From: Aurantiacibacter zhengii
GTDB taxonomy: Bacteria > Pseudomonadota > Alphaproteobacteria > Sphingomonadales > Sphingomonadaceae
Assembly: GCF_003584125.1 (NCBI RefSeq)
Contig: NZ_QXFL01000001.1
Location: 620,001-684,000, forward strand
DNA length: 64,000 nucleotides
Direction of reading: 5' to 3'
In this document: one piece after another, positions 7,807-18,215 of the stretch
How positions within the stretch are numbered: the stretch's first letter is position 1
Layout: each line of letters begins with the position of its first letter
Position numbers and translations under genes: made by a program
The notes under the pieces: model-generated
Seen by the model: only the letters and a program-made list of their open reading frames with translations
Databases searched by the model: none
What the model was told of the DNA's origin: nothing

Positions 7807-8963
7807 AGCCGGCACCCGAGAAATCACGCACAAGTATAGTGGGCATCGTGGCCTTGGCTGCGGCGGCAGTGACCCTGCTGTTCCTCATCGTGGTGCCCAA
7901 GTGGGATGCGCCGTGGGATCCGATCGAATCGCGCGAATGGGGCTGGCGCGGGATAGCGATGAACACTTTCACCTCGGAACGCACGCGCACCGACCCGCTC
8001 AACCTGATACCGCCGGAGATACCGGCTTTCGAACCGAGCGGACAACCGGCATCGGCCGTCTACCAGAACCTGCAAGTGCTGGGCGGCCTTGATTCCGCCC
8101 GCTTCGACCACCTGATGGCATCGATCACCGAATGGGTCGCCCCCGAGCAAGGGTGCGGCTATTGTCATGACCTGACCGAAGGGTTCGCATCCGATGCCAT
8201 CTACACCAAGCAGGTCGCCCGAACGATGCTGCAGATGGTTCGCGACATTAACAGCAACTCTCGCCATGTCGGCCAAACGGGCGTTACCTGTTACACCTGT
8301 CACAGGGGCCAGAACATCCCGTCGAAAGTGTGGTTAAGGGGTGCCGAGCCTAAGCCGCCGATGGGCGGGATCGTGGGCATGCCGCCCCCGTGGAACCGCA
8401 CTGCCGAAAACATGCGCGATTTCTTCCCCCGCCGCCCGTTCGAGGATTACCTGCTGGATGACAAGACGATCACCGGCGCCCAGGCGCGCGCGGTATCGGG
8501 CGAGGTGGCCGATCTCAGCAAGCTTGAAGACATCTACATTTTGATGATGCAGATGTCAGATGGAATGGGCGTCAACTGCACGTTCTGCCACAACAGCCGC
8601 GCTTTTGCCGACTGGTCGCAAAGCACACCCGCCCGCATAAACGCCTGGTATGGCATTCGCATGGTCCAGCGGCTGAACAACGACTATCTCGTAGGATTGC
8701 AGGACATCTTCCCGGCGAACAAGCTGGGGCCACTGGGCGATGTGGCCAAGGTGGACTGCGCCACGTGCCACAACGGCATGTCACGCCCGCTGGGCGGGGC
8801 ACCGATGGCGGCGGGTTACGAGGCACTCCATGCCACAGGCATATCGCGTGATGCCATCGTGCGAGAGACCGCTTACGAAACACGCAACGCGCGCATGGCC
8901 GAAATCCAGGCACCGCCGCCCGATCCAGCAGGACTGGTGCAGGGCGAAAGCGACGGCGAGTAG
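7803..8963 (+). CDS. pufC: Reaction-centre tetrahaem cytochrome c subunit
   Basis: PufC donates electrons to the oxidised special pair from the periplasmic side. The protein (386 residues) has four haem-attachment motifs: CGYCH (118-122), CYTCH (163-167), CTFCH (259-263) and CATCH (319-323). Methionine-rich helices (ARTMLQM, YILMMQM) can supply axial ligands. The N-terminal hydrophobic segment (residues 11-31) has no lipobox cysteine, so it is probably held by an uncleaved helix rather than by lipid. The start overlaps pufM (ATGA). It converges on puhC with 44 bp between stops. Confidence 0.96.
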   Translation: MKPAPEKSRTSIVGIVALAAAAVTLLFLIVVPKWDAPWDPIESREWGWRGIAMNTFTSERTRTDPLNLIPPEIPAFEPSGQPASAVYQNLQVLGGLDSARFDHLMASITEWVAPEQGCGYCHDLTEGFASDAIYTKQVARTMLQMVRDINSNSRHVGQTGVTCYTCHRGQNIPSKVWLRGAEPKPPMGGIVGMPPPWNRTAENMRDFFPRRPFEDYLLDDKTITGAQARAVSGEVADLSKLEDIYILMMQMSDGMGVNCTFCHNSRAFADWSQSTPARINAWYGIRMVQRLNNDYLVGLQDIFPANKLGPLGDVAKVDCATCHNGMSRPLGGAPMAAGYEALHATGISRDAIVRETAYETRNARMAEIQAPPPDPAGLVQGESDGE

Positions 8964-8985
8964 GAGTGCCGGCTGGGCCTTGTCG

Positions 8986-9011
8986 CTAGCAGGCCGCTGG
9001 CAGGCCGCTAG
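8986..9011. other. Inverted repeat between convergent pufC and puhC
   Basis: CTAGC pairs with GCTAG, and inside them GGCC pairs with GGCC around the loop GCTGGCA, with one bulge. It sits where the two convergent transcripts meet and includes the puhC stop. It has no T tract on either strand, so it may stall or stabilise 3' ends but is not a convincing intrinsic terminator. Confidence 0.4.
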
Positions 9012-9448
9012 CCGTGGCTCCGATCGAGATAGCCCGCGAAAGCATCGACGCTCGCCCGGCCAAACCCCTCCAGCTTCACCGCGCGACCGGTCTCGGGATC
9101 GGCCAGTTCGAGGTGACCGCCAGCATCGCGTTGAACCAGCAGGTGGTACTCGCTTGCTTCATCGCGCAGCGGCTGCTGCATCGCCAGCGCGCGGACCGCG
9201 GTCATCGCGAATGTATCACCTTCTACCACGAGCCGGGTCAGCTGATGCCCCTGCTCGTCCGATACCAGCATCTCCCCGCCGGGCAGCGGGGTGAACACCA
9301 GCATCCTGCTCTCCGGCGCATCGACAAGGGCGGCGGTCTCCAGCCGGCCGACTTCGTAGTGGCGGGCAAGCGGTATGGTGGTGACGGTAAACCCCACGAG
9401 CAGCGCCGCGCCGATCAGGGCGCCGCGCGGCACTCTTATCTCAGACAC
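9008..9448 (-). CDS. puhC: Photosynthetic complex assembly protein PuhC
   Basis: This 146-residue protein has one N-terminal membrane helix (ALIGAALLVGFTVTTIPLA) and a periplasmic domain with LVDAPESRMLVFTPLPGG and GFGRASVDAF, features of PuhC. PuhC helps assemble the reaction centre and its LH1 antenna. It starts with GTG and overlaps the end of puhB by 8 nt, making it the last gene of puhABC. Its LH1-related role is odd here because no pufBA are in the window. Confidence 0.85.
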   Translation of the reverse strand: MSEIRVPRGALIGAALLVGFTVTTIPLARHYEVGRLETAALVDAPESRMLVFTPLPGGEMLVSDEQGHQLTRLVVEGDTFAMTAVRALAMQQPLRDEASEYHLLVQRDAGGHLELADPETGRAVKLEGFGRASVDAFAGYLDRSHG

Positions 9449-10112
9449 GGGCTTCAGCCCCTACAGGCGTCTGGGCACGTGCCTTGTCCTTCACCGGGGA
9501 TTGCGAAGGATGGCGGATCCCGGGCGCGGCCCGCATCAGTGCGTCGACCAGTATCTGTCCTGCGGGCGAATCTGCAGGAAGAGCGCGAAGCAGGGGCACG
9601 GGCTGCTTCCACTGCGTGGCCAGCGCGTGCGGCCACAGCGCCAGCCAGGCAATCTTGTTGGGGCGGCGCAAGGTCAGGGCGATATCGCGGCTGCCGCGGC
9701 GATCCCGCTCGCCCACATGGGCAATCTGCCGCAGCGGGATGTTGACCGTTCGCGTCAGCGCCACGCCCACCTGCAGGATCACGCGGCGATCGGTGATAAT
9801 ATAAGTGCTGGTGGTTGCGAGAAGCCATGACCCGAGCTGCACGAAGGCGAGGATGACCGCGGCAAACGGCAGCACCAGCAGCGGGCTCAAGGCGATCTGC
9901 ATCAAGCCTGCCCCCTGCTGCACCGTAGCCAGCAGGGGCAGCAGCGCTACCAGCGCGAGATAGGTCGCCAGCATGGGCCAGCGAAAGAGATAGCGCGACA
10001 GTGCCGAGCGAGCGGGCTTGCCGTGCCACAGCACGCGCTCCCCTTCGGGCAACGGGCCCGGCAGGCCTAGCTCGATATCGATGGGCTGGTTTCGGGGCGC
10101 CGGGGCGGTCAT
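9441..10112 (-). CDS. puhB: Photosynthetic complex assembly protein PuhB
   Basis: This 223-residue membrane protein is a reaction-centre assembly factor. The N-terminal soluble part (GPLPEGERVLWHGKPA) is followed by two closely spaced membrane segments (about residues 47-66 and 75-99) and a PH-like domain (YIITDRRVILQVG, then IPLRQIAHV). The start at 10112 overlaps the puhA stop as ATGA, showing tight coupling. The unrelated upstream frame extension to 10205 lies inside puhA and is ignored. Confidence 0.9.
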   Translation of the reverse strand: MTAPAPRNQPIDIELGLPGPLPEGERVLWHGKPARSALSRYLFRWPMLATYLALVALLPLLATVQQGAGLMQIALSPLLVLPFAAVILAFVQLGSWLLATTSTYIITDRRVILQVGVALTRTVNIPLRQIAHVGERDRRGSRDIALTLRRPNKIAWLALWPHALATQWKQPVPLLRALPADSPAGQILVDALMRAAPGIRHPSQSPVKDKARAQTPVGAEARV

Positions 10113-10888
10113 GCGGGATCGTGGATCTGGCCCTGCCGGCCGGAGAATCGCAGTCCGCCAGCGAAGAAGCCGTTCAAACGGTCTTCTTCGCGCATGGTTA
10201 TGCAATCGTCGGCCGCGCGCACCGGCACGCGGCGCAGGTCACTTTCGGCAAGGGTCGTCGCGCGCACGATACGATCTTCCGGCAAGGCCTCGGCAAAGAA
10301 CGCCGGAACGAGGCGGCGCCCTTCGGCTCCGTCGATAGAAACTTCGTAATAGCGCAGGAAAAACTCGGCGCGGTTGAACCACAGATCGTGGACCTTGCCG
10401 ACCTTGCGTTCATCGGCGGAATAGAGGTCCCAGCCGCGCGGATCGGGATCGCCGGATGGAATGTAATATTCCTGGTAGTCGTTCAGCGGGATGAGCTTGG
10501 GATCGCCCTCCACGTCAAGGTCGGGCTTTTCCTCGCGCAGCCGAGTCCACGCTGCCGCACCCACGCCTTCCATCAGCGGATCGGCGCCGGGCAGCATGGG
10601 AAAGCCAATCGGGGGTAGCTGGTCAGCGGGCCGGACATTCTCGGGCTCTTCGACACGGGGAACCTGTACCGTACCGCGACCGTGGGGCCGGTTGAATATC
10701 TTGGGGGAGGGAACCGCCGGAAAACCCTCGGCCCGGTGGATACGCCCGTCGGGGCCCTCCATCTCCAGCGGGTACCCTTCTCGCTTGTCTTCACGGCGCA
10801 GGTGGTAGACCAGCCCGGCGAAGAACAGGACAAAGGCGATCACGCACAGGATGGCGGCGTCGAGGTTTCCGACCAGATTTTCATCCAT
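10109..10888 (-). CDS. puhA: Photosynthetic reaction centre H subunit
   Basis: The H subunit caps the cytoplasmic face of the L-M core and shapes proton transfer to QB. The protein (259 residues) has one N-terminal membrane helix (ILCVIAFVLFFAGLVYHLRREDKREGYPL, within residues 13-41) followed by the PRC-barrel-type cytoplasmic domain, including DPRGWDLYSADERKVGKV. The start MDENLVGN at 10888 is preferred; an ATG three codons upstream (10897) is possible. It is first gene of the puhABC unit. A PpsR-type box lies about 55 nt upstream. No lhaA or bch genes precede it, unlike in standard clusters. Confidence 0.95.
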   Translation of the reverse strand: MDENLVGNLDAAILCVIAFVLFFAGLVYHLRREDKREGYPLEMEGPDGRIHRAEGFPAVPSPKIFNRPHGRGTVQVPRVEEPENVRPADQLPPIGFPMLPGADPLMEGVGAAAWTRLREEKPDLDVEGDPKLIPLNDYQEYYIPSGDPDPRGWDLYSADERKVGKVHDLWFNRAEFFLRYYEVSIDGAEGRRLVPAFFAEALPEDRIVRATTLAESDLRRVPVRAADDCITMREEDRLNGFFAGGLRFSGRQGQIHDPA

Positions 10889-10942
10889 GGCTCGCATCTA
10901 TCGCATCGCCTGCAAGGTGTCCAACATAATTGTCGGAAGTGG

Positions 10943-10960
10943 TGTATAGTTTACTAAACA
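10943..10960. promoter_or_regulatory. PpsR/CrtJ-type palindrome upstream of puhA
   Basis: TGTATAGTTTACTAAACA is a perfect TGT-N12-ACA motif, extended by a flanking G and C (GTGT-ACAC). It lies 55 nt upstream of the puhA start. On the minus strand, TGAACC and TATACA with a 17-bp spacer could form a weak -35/-10 whose -10 falls inside the box. Having the same motif at both ends of the island supports shared control. Confidence 0.65.
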
Positions 10961-11258
10961 CACTAGGTTCACTTATTGCCGTTAAGGGATCATCACGGCG
11001 TTTGTTTTCCCGTTGGCGAAACGGGATCGAAAGTACACCTGCGAAGGCGATGCTGCAGAAATCTACGATGGCTCAAAATCGGTAGACGAGGGTGAAGCTG
11101 AGAGGGCTTTCGATGACTTCTTAGCCCGTTGTGGTCCGCCCAGCTTCGACGATTGCGTCTAGCCATTTCTTCGTGTCCACAATCGGACCGTAAGCAGAAA
11201 GTCCGATCTCGGCAGCACTGACACAGGGAAACCGCGCGCTATCCTGCGTCCACTCGAC
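10961..11258. other. Gene-free spacer after the reaction-centre island
   Basis: Between the puhA control region and the oxidoreductase gene I find no convincing ORF, tRNA or terminator. It is lower in GC than its neighbours and contains one repeat-like segment at 11174-11205. It marks the right edge of the reaction-centre island. Confidence 0.6.
11174..11205. repeat. Diverged copy of the interspersed repeat arm
   Basis: TGTCCACAATCGGACCGTAA followed by GCAGAAAGTCCG matches the left arm of the repeats at 1216 and 1769 (TGTCCGCAATCGGGTCGTTA, then GCGGAAAGTCCG) with a few changes. Only this arm is seen. Confidence 0.5.
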
Positions 11259-12266
11259 TCACCCCTCCATTGTCACCACGATCTTGCCCTTGGCGTGGCC
11301 TTCTTCCAGTTCGGCCATTGCCTTTTCTATGTCGTCGAAGGGATAGCGGCTGTCGATCACCGGCTTCAGGTCGCCGCCAGTTGCCATTTCGGCGAGGTAG
11401 GCGAGTTCGCTGCCGCTGGGGTGCATGAAAATGTAGCGATAGTCAGCGCCTGCCTTCCGGGCCTGCTTGCGCAGGTCGCGGCTCATGGCCCAGAACACGG
11501 CGGCAAGACCGTAGCGGCCGCCAAGATCGCTCGTGGCAGTGCGCGGTTCGGGGGTGCCGGCGATGGAGACCACACGCCCGCCTTCCTTCACCACCTTGAA
11601 ACAGCGCGAAAGGGTGTCATCGCCGATCAGGTCGAACACGCCATCTACGGGATCGATTACGTCCTCGAACTTCTCGTGCTCGTAATCGATCACCACGTCC
11701 GCGCCCATGTCCTTCACCAGTTCGCGCCCGCGCTCGGATGCGGTAGTGACGACTTCCGCGCCAAGGTACTTGGCGATCTGGATGGCGAAGGTACCCACGC
11801 CGCCTGCGCCGCCGGTGATCAGCACACGGAAGCCCGGCCCGATTTCCAGTTCGTCGCGCAATGCCTGCAACGCGGTAAGTCCCGCCAGCGGAATGGCGGC
11901 GGCGGTTTCGAAGTCGATGCTTTCGGGAATCGGGGTCAGGAATTCCTCCCGCACCACGGCATATTCGGCAAAGGCGCCCAGCCGTTCCTTGCCCACGCGG
12001 GCGAAGACGCGGGTGCCTGGCGGAAAGCGCGTGGCGGCCCTGCCGTTCGCTTCGACAACGCCTGCCAGTTCGTTGCCCATCGTGATCGGCAGCTTCAGCC
12101 GCAGGATCGGCTTCAGCGCGCCCTCGCGGATCTTGTAATCGACGGGGTTGAGACCGGCAGCCTTTACCCGCACCAGCACTTCGCCAAGGCCGGGCGTGGG
12201 CCGCTCCACCTCGCGCATCTGCGCCTTGTCGGCATCGCCGTATTCGGTGAGGGTGTAGGCTTTCAT
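11259..12266 (-). CDS. NADP-dependent quinone oxidoreductase/MDR-family alcohol dehydrogenase
   Basis: The protein (335 residues) belongs to the medium-chain dehydrogenase superfamily without structural zinc, like quinone oxidoreductases. It has the N-terminal GroES-like fold (VRVKAAGLNPVDYKIREG), substrate-side motif MGNELAGVV, and the nucleotide-binding motif GGAGGVGTFAIQIAKYLGA, followed by DYEHEKFEDV. It probably reduces quinones or enones using NADPH in the cytosol. It stands alone on the minus strand and its exact substrate cannot be read from sequence. Confidence 0.85.
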   Translation of the reverse strand: MKAYTLTEYGDADKAQMREVERPTPGLGEVLVRVKAAGLNPVDYKIREGALKPILRLKLPITMGNELAGVVEANGRAATRFPPGTRVFARVGKERLGAFAEYAVVREEFLTPIPESIDFETAAAIPLAGLTALQALRDELEIGPGFRVLITGGAGGVGTFAIQIAKYLGAEVVTTASERGRELVKDMGADVVIDYEHEKFEDVIDPVDGVFDLIGDDTLSRCFKVVKEGGRVVSIAGTPEPRTATSDLGGRYGLAAVFWAMSRDLRKQARKAGADYRYIFMHPSGSELAYLAEMATGGDLKPVIDSRYPFDDIEKAMAELEEGHAKGKIVVTMEG

Positions 12267-12355
12267 CGGAACGCTCCATAGGTATCGGTGAGTGGCGCGA
12301 ACCCCGCGCCCTTTAGCTCACCAACACCCGCGACAGCGCCGATGTTCCGCCAGCC

Positions 12356-14014
<1,659 letters not shown>

Positions 14015-14157
14015 TCGGAACATCCTTCGATTGGTAACAGGCGCAAGCATCTAGCCCAGCACAAAGCCGGAGTCACGCGCGCTTGGCGCGATCCGCAGGC
14101 GCTTTTACACCGGCGTTGCAGGGGCGTGAAACCCACGGATGTGCGTGACGGGGGCTG

Positions 14158-14613
14158 TCAGCCGATAAGGTCAGGCAGCGCCATGGCCCCCTGCGTTTCC
14201 GCCTGTGCCGTCATCCGGCGGGCATCTTCCCACGCCCGCGCCATCAGAGCCTCGGCCAGCATGGCCTCCACCGGGTTGATACCGATGCGGGCCTGATCGA
14301 GTGCAGCGCTGGAATAAAGGAAAATGTTGCGCTTTGCCTCGCCCGTTTCCGGCACCTGCGCGCTGGCAAACTGGCGCTCGTCATTCGCCAGTTCCACGGC
14401 CACGCGGTGTTCGCCTGCTTCCAGTCCTTCGAAACGATAGGTGCCCTGGGCATCGGTCACGGTGGAAAGACCCAGCTCTGGGATGACGACCTGCGCACCG
14501 GCCACGGGACGCGCGGTGGAATCGTTCACCGTGCCCGAAAGGTCTCCGGCAAAGGCGGAGGTCGGCAAGGCGATCAGCGCTGCAGCGCTGGCGAAAATGG
14601 CGATGCGGGTCAT
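14158..14613 (-). CDS. Exported protein with a carboxypeptidase-regulatory-like (CarboxypepD_reg) domain
   Basis: The protein (151 residues) has a signal peptide (MTRIAIFASAAALIALP, cleavage after AFA) and a beta-sandwich domain of the TonB-receptor plug-preceding/CarboxypepD_reg kind: GTVNDSTARPVAGAQVVIPE, then TDAQGTYRFEGLEAGEH. Such domains usually precede a TonB-dependent receptor, but here the rest is a short helical tail (NPVEAMLAEALMARAW). It is probably a free periplasmic protein; the role is unknown. Confidence 0.75.
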   Translation of the reverse strand: MTRIAIFASAAALIALPTSAFAGDLSGTVNDSTARPVAGAQVVIPELGLSTVTDAQGTYRFEGLEAGEHRVAVELANDERQFASAQVPETGEAKRNIFLYSSAALDQARIGINPVEAMLAEALMARAWEDARRMTAQAETQGAMALPDLIG

Positions 14614-14678
14614 GCCCGCATCTGAACAGTAACAGTGTTACGCCTTGAAGACTCTTAGGTGACACGGACGCGACCGGC

Positions 14679-15695
14679 CTAGGCCGCAGCCAGCAGTTCC
14701 TCCGCCCCGGGCGAGGCTTCCAGCAATTCGATCAGCGCGCGTTCCCAGCGGTTCTGGTACTGGGTGCGGCGCGGCAGGCGCATACTTTCGCGCCATTCCT
14801 CCTGCCGGGCGATCAGGTCGATCACGGCGGGGTGGACATAGCTTTTTCGCGTTACCGCCGGCGTGTTTCCAAGGTATTCGGCCACCCGTTCCAGCACTGA
14901 CTTGATCGTCAGCACCTCCCTGGCTTCTCCAAGCAGCCGCAATGCCATCACGCTGGCATGCCATGTGCGGAAATTCTTTGCAGAGAACGCCGCGCCCATC
15001 GTTTCCGAAAGGTAAGCGTTGACGTCGCCCGAAGTGACATCGTGCGCCACGTTTTCTGCATCTATCCAGCAGAACAGGTGCTGGCCGGGCAGGTCCTGCA
15101 TCTTGCGCACGCACGTGGCCAGCGCCGTATCGGACAGTTCCACCTCGCGCTTCTTGCCGCCTTTGCCGGTATAGCGCAGGCGCAAGGTGCGCCCGGTAAG
15201 CTCCGCATGGCGTCGACGCAGGGTTGTCGCCCCGAAACTGCGGTTCTCGCGCGCGTAGTTCGTATTGCCCACGCGGATAGCGCCAAGGTCCAGCAGGCGC
15301 ACCACGCTGGCCGTTGCGCGGTCGCGGTGCAGGTCACGCATCCGCATGTCCTCCTCCACCCGCTTGCGCAAAAGGGGCAGGCGCTTGCCGAAAGCCACGC
15401 ACCCGTCGAACTTCTCGCTCTCGCGCCAGCTGCGAAACTCAGGGTGATAGCGGTATTGCTTGCGGCCCTTGGCATCGAAGCCGGTGGCAAGGATATGGCC
15501 GTTGGGCGCCGGGCAGAACCACGCATCGACATAGGCGGGCGGCAGGGCGATGGCGTTCAGGCGCTTTTTCTCCGCCGGATCGGTAATCAGCTTGCCGTCG
15601 GGATCGTAATAGGCCCAGCCCTTCCCAGCCCCCTTGCGAGTGATGCCGGGAAGGCTGTCATCCACGTGGATGAGGTTGGACGGGCGCGTTGCCAT
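14679..15695 (-). CDS. DNA topoisomerase IB
   Basis: This 338-residue protein is a bacterial/poxvirus-type IB topoisomerase, which relaxes supercoils through a 3'-phosphotyrosine link. The catalytic tyrosine is Tyr286 in TRKSYVHP. The beta-hairpin lysine motif YTGKGGKKREV and the arginine-bearing segment RVGNTNYARENRSFGATTL are present. The N-terminal domain shows GKGWAYYDPDGK and GRKQYRYHPEFR. It is a complete gene beside an AmpG-like transporter and has no visible partner. Confidence 0.92.
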   Translation of the reverse strand: MATRPSNLIHVDDSLPGITRKGAGKGWAYYDPDGKLITDPAEKKRLNAIALPPAYVDAWFCPAPNGHILATGFDAKGRKQYRYHPEFRSWRESEKFDGCVAFGKRLPLLRKRVEEDMRMRDLHRDRATASVVRLLDLGAIRVGNTNYARENRSFGATTLRRRHAELTGRTLRLRYTGKGGKKREVELSDTALATCVRKMQDLPGQHLFCWIDAENVAHDVTSGDVNAYLSETMGAAFSAKNFRTWHASVMALRLLGEAREVLTIKSVLERVAEYLGNTPAVTRKSYVHPAVIDLIARQEEWRESMRLPRRTQYQNRWERALIELLEASPGAEELLAAA

Positions 15696-15751
15696 GGTCC
15701 GCGCTTAACGGACTGATATGGCGCGCGGTTCCGCACGATGAAATTTAGCGC

Positions 15752-17095
15752 TTAGCTGACGGGAGCCCGCGGTCCCGGTGCTTCTGCCACCTCGGCCACG
15801 ATTTCCCGCGGCGCCCCGGCACGGCGGGGGAATTTCACCACCAGCATCAGCAGCAGGCCGATGCCGTGCAGGCCCAGAACGATGATGAACATGCCGGGCA
15901 GTCCTCCCAGGCTGCCCGACAGGCCGAAAACCCACGCACCGATGCTGATGCCGAAATTGCTGCACGCCATGTAGAGCGTGAACTGGGTCGCTGCGACGCT
16001 GGGATGGCACAGCCGCATCGAGATCGGCAGCGCCGCCACGGTCAGCAGGATGTCGAACACGACCCAGCCGAACACGAAAACATAATAGAGCGAAGGATCG
16101 CTCCAGATCGACTGCGCGGCCAGCATCAGGGTGGAAAGCGCCATGAAGATAATGAAGTACCCTATCGTCGCCTTCTTCGCGCCGAAGCGGTCTCCGACCC
16201 AGCCACCCAGGCTCAGGCCCAGGATGCCCGCGACAAGCTGGGCCGTGCCGACGGCGCCGGTGATGGCGGCTTCGTCCCACCCCACTTCGCCCGCGCCCAG
16301 CACCGGCGTGATGGCGGTGAACATGCCCATGTGAAATCCGCGCACCAGCAGGATGGGCAGCCACAGCAGGCTGACGGGCAGGAGCAGCGACTTTGCCGTG
16401 TTGGTGATGATGGGCCACCACGCGCCCAGGTGGATTTCCGCGTTGCGCGGATGGGTCCGCCCCTCGCTCCACGGCAGGCGCCGTTCCCCGTCGCGCTCGC
16501 GCAGCAGCAGGATGTGTGCGGTGATCAGGGCGATGAAGCAGGCCGCCAGGGCATAGGCGGCAGACGGGCCGAAATTGGCTATGGCCACGCCCGTCAGGCC
16601 CGTGGCCATGGCAATGCCGATAGACTGGCCCCCGAACATCATGCCGCTGGCCCGCGCCCGCTCTTCCTCTTCCATGATGTCGACAGCAAGCCCGTCCACC
16701 GCGACATCCTGGAACGTGGTCGCCATGTTCACCACGAACCCGGCGATGCCCAGCAGGAGGATGTCGTCGACATCTGGCCGCATCACGGCGCAGGCGATCA
16801 GCAGCGCGATCATCACGCATTGCGCCCCCGCGATCCACGCGCGGCGGCGGCCCATGGGCAGAAAAGTGTACCGGTCCATGATGAATCCGTTCACCAGCTT
16901 CAGCGTCCACGGCAGTGCCGTCAGCCCAAGCACGTAACCAATATCCGACGCGTCGGCCCCGTTGGTCGCCATCCATGCCGGGATCGCAAACCAGAATAGC
17001 CCGATCGGCACGCCTTGCGCGACGTAGAGGATGAACAGCGTGAACAGCCGCAAGCTGCCCGACTGCGCCAGGATGAGTCTGCCGTCAGGCTGCAT
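15752..17095 (-). CDS. MFS transporter, AmpG-like (PAT family)
   Basis: The protein (447 residues) has about 12 hydrophobic segments. The N-terminal part (ALPWTLKLVNGFIMDRYTFL, then GRRRAWIAGAQ) and the helix TTFQDVAVDGLAVDIM resemble AmpG, the importer of cell-wall anhydromuropeptides, and related PAT members that import acyl-CoA or siderophores. The start at 17095 (MQPDGRL) is chosen as the first ATG; a TTG at 17104 with AGGGGG upstream is an alternative. Substrate unproven; peptidoglycan recycling is one possibility. Confidence 0.8.
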   Translation of the reverse strand: MQPDGRLILAQSGSLRLFTLFILYVAQGVPIGLFWFAIPAWMATNGADASDIGYVLGLTALPWTLKLVNGFIMDRYTFLPMGRRRAWIAGAQCVMIALLIACAVMRPDVDDILLLGIAGFVVNMATTFQDVAVDGLAVDIMEEEERARASGMMFGGQSIGIAMATGLTGVAIANFGPSAAYALAACFIALITAHILLLRERDGERRLPWSEGRTHPRNAEIHLGAWWPIITNTAKSLLLPVSLLWLPILLVRGFHMGMFTAITPVLGAGEVGWDEAAITGAVGTAQLVAGILGLSLGGWVGDRFGAKKATIGYFIIFMALSTLMLAAQSIWSDPSLYYVFVFGWVVFDILLTVAALPISMRLCHPSVAATQFTLYMACSNFGISIGAWVFGLSGSLGGLPGMFIIVLGLHGIGLLLMLVVKFPRRAGAPREIVAEVAEAPGPRAPVS

Positions 17096-17285
17096 GTTCG
17101 CCAAAGATACCCCCTGTATCTTGCGACCTGATGCGACCCAGGCGTGCAGTATGCGCACAAGACAAGCGCAAATGCAAAACCGCAGCAAGGACGGCTGCCG
17201 GCGGGGTAAACCTATGCTTGCTTGCAGCACCGCAGCCCGCAACCCATCTTGCGCGCCGACGACCCGTTTCTGGAGAGCCTAGTCC

Positions 17286-18152
17286 ATGTCCGATACCTAC
17301 ACCCCGCCCGCAGTCTGGCAGCCATCCGAGAACGGAGGCAAGTTTTCCGGTATCAACCGCCCCACCGCCGGCGCGCGGGAGGAGAAGGAGCTGCCGGTGG
17401 GCGAGCATCCGTTCCAGCTCTATTCGCTGGGTACGCCCAACGGCATCAAGGTGACGATCATGTTCGAGGAGCTGCTCGAACGCGGCTATGCCGGTGCGGA
17501 ATACGATGCGTGGAAGATAGACATCTCGGAAGGCGACCAGTTCGGCTCGGGCTTCGTCGATCTCAACCCGAATTCGAAAATCCCCGCCTTGCTCGACCGG
17601 TCCGGCGACGAAGCTTTCCGCGTATTCGAAAGCGGCGCGATCCTGCAGCACCTGGCAGAAAAGTTCGACTACCTGCTGCCTAAGATCAACCCGGCCCGCG
17701 CTGAAACGCTGAGCTGGCTAAGCTGGCAACTGGGCACCGCCCCGTTCATCGGCGGCGGCTTCGGCCATTTCTACGAATACGCGCCGGAGAAGTACAAGTA
17801 TCCCATCGACCGCTATGCGATGGAAACCAAGCGCATCTTCGACGTGGCAAACAATCGGCTGGGCGAGATCCGCTTCCTGGCGGGCGACGATCTGACCATT
17901 GCCGACATCGCAACCTATCCCTGGCTCAGCGCGCTGTACCACGGTGCCTACAGCGGATCTGACAGGTTCCTATCGCTGCACGAATACGAAAACGTCGGCC
18001 GCTGGGTGAAGGAAATCGACGCGCGTCCCGCTGCCATTCGCGGTCGACTGGTCAATTCCAAGGCCATGCCCGAACGCCACAGCGCCGCCGATTTCGGCAA
18101 GATCGAGGACAAGAGCCTGTTCGATCCGGTGCGCAAGCGTATCGGCGACTAA
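17286..18152 (+). CDS. yghU: YghU-like glutathione-dependent disulfide-bond oxidoreductase
   Basis: The protein (288 residues) is a nu-class GST-like enzyme. Its long N-terminal leader is YTPPAVWQPSENGGKFSGIN, the thioredoxin-like domain contains SLGTPNGIKVTIMFEELLERG, and LNPNSKIPALLD and FESGAILQHLAEK bind glutathione. The C-terminal helical domain has DDLTIADIATYPW. YghU reduces organic hydroperoxides and disulfides with two bound glutathiones. It lies just before tRNA-Gln and divergent from the AmpG-like transporter. Confidence 0.9.
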   Translation: MSDTYTPPAVWQPSENGGKFSGINRPTAGAREEKELPVGEHPFQLYSLGTPNGIKVTIMFEELLERGYAGAEYDAWKIDISEGDQFGSGFVDLNPNSKIPALLDRSGDEAFRVFESGAILQHLAEKFDYLLPKINPARAETLSWLSWQLGTAPFIGGGFGHFYEYAPEKYKYPIDRYAMETKRIFDVANNRLGEIRFLAGDDLTIADIATYPWLSALYHGAYSGSDRFLSLHEYENVGRWVKEIDARPAAIRGRLVNSKAMPERHSAADFGKIEDKSLFDPVRKRIGD

Positions 18153-18215
18153 GGCCATAGCCAAAAGGGGCGGGTTGCGCGCTGCGATCCGCCCGCTATA
18201 TGAGCGCGCTCCTGC

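Noticed and set aside
8986-9011. Hairpin between pufC and puhC as an intrinsic terminator
   Set aside because: No T tract on either strand; reported only as an inverted repeat.
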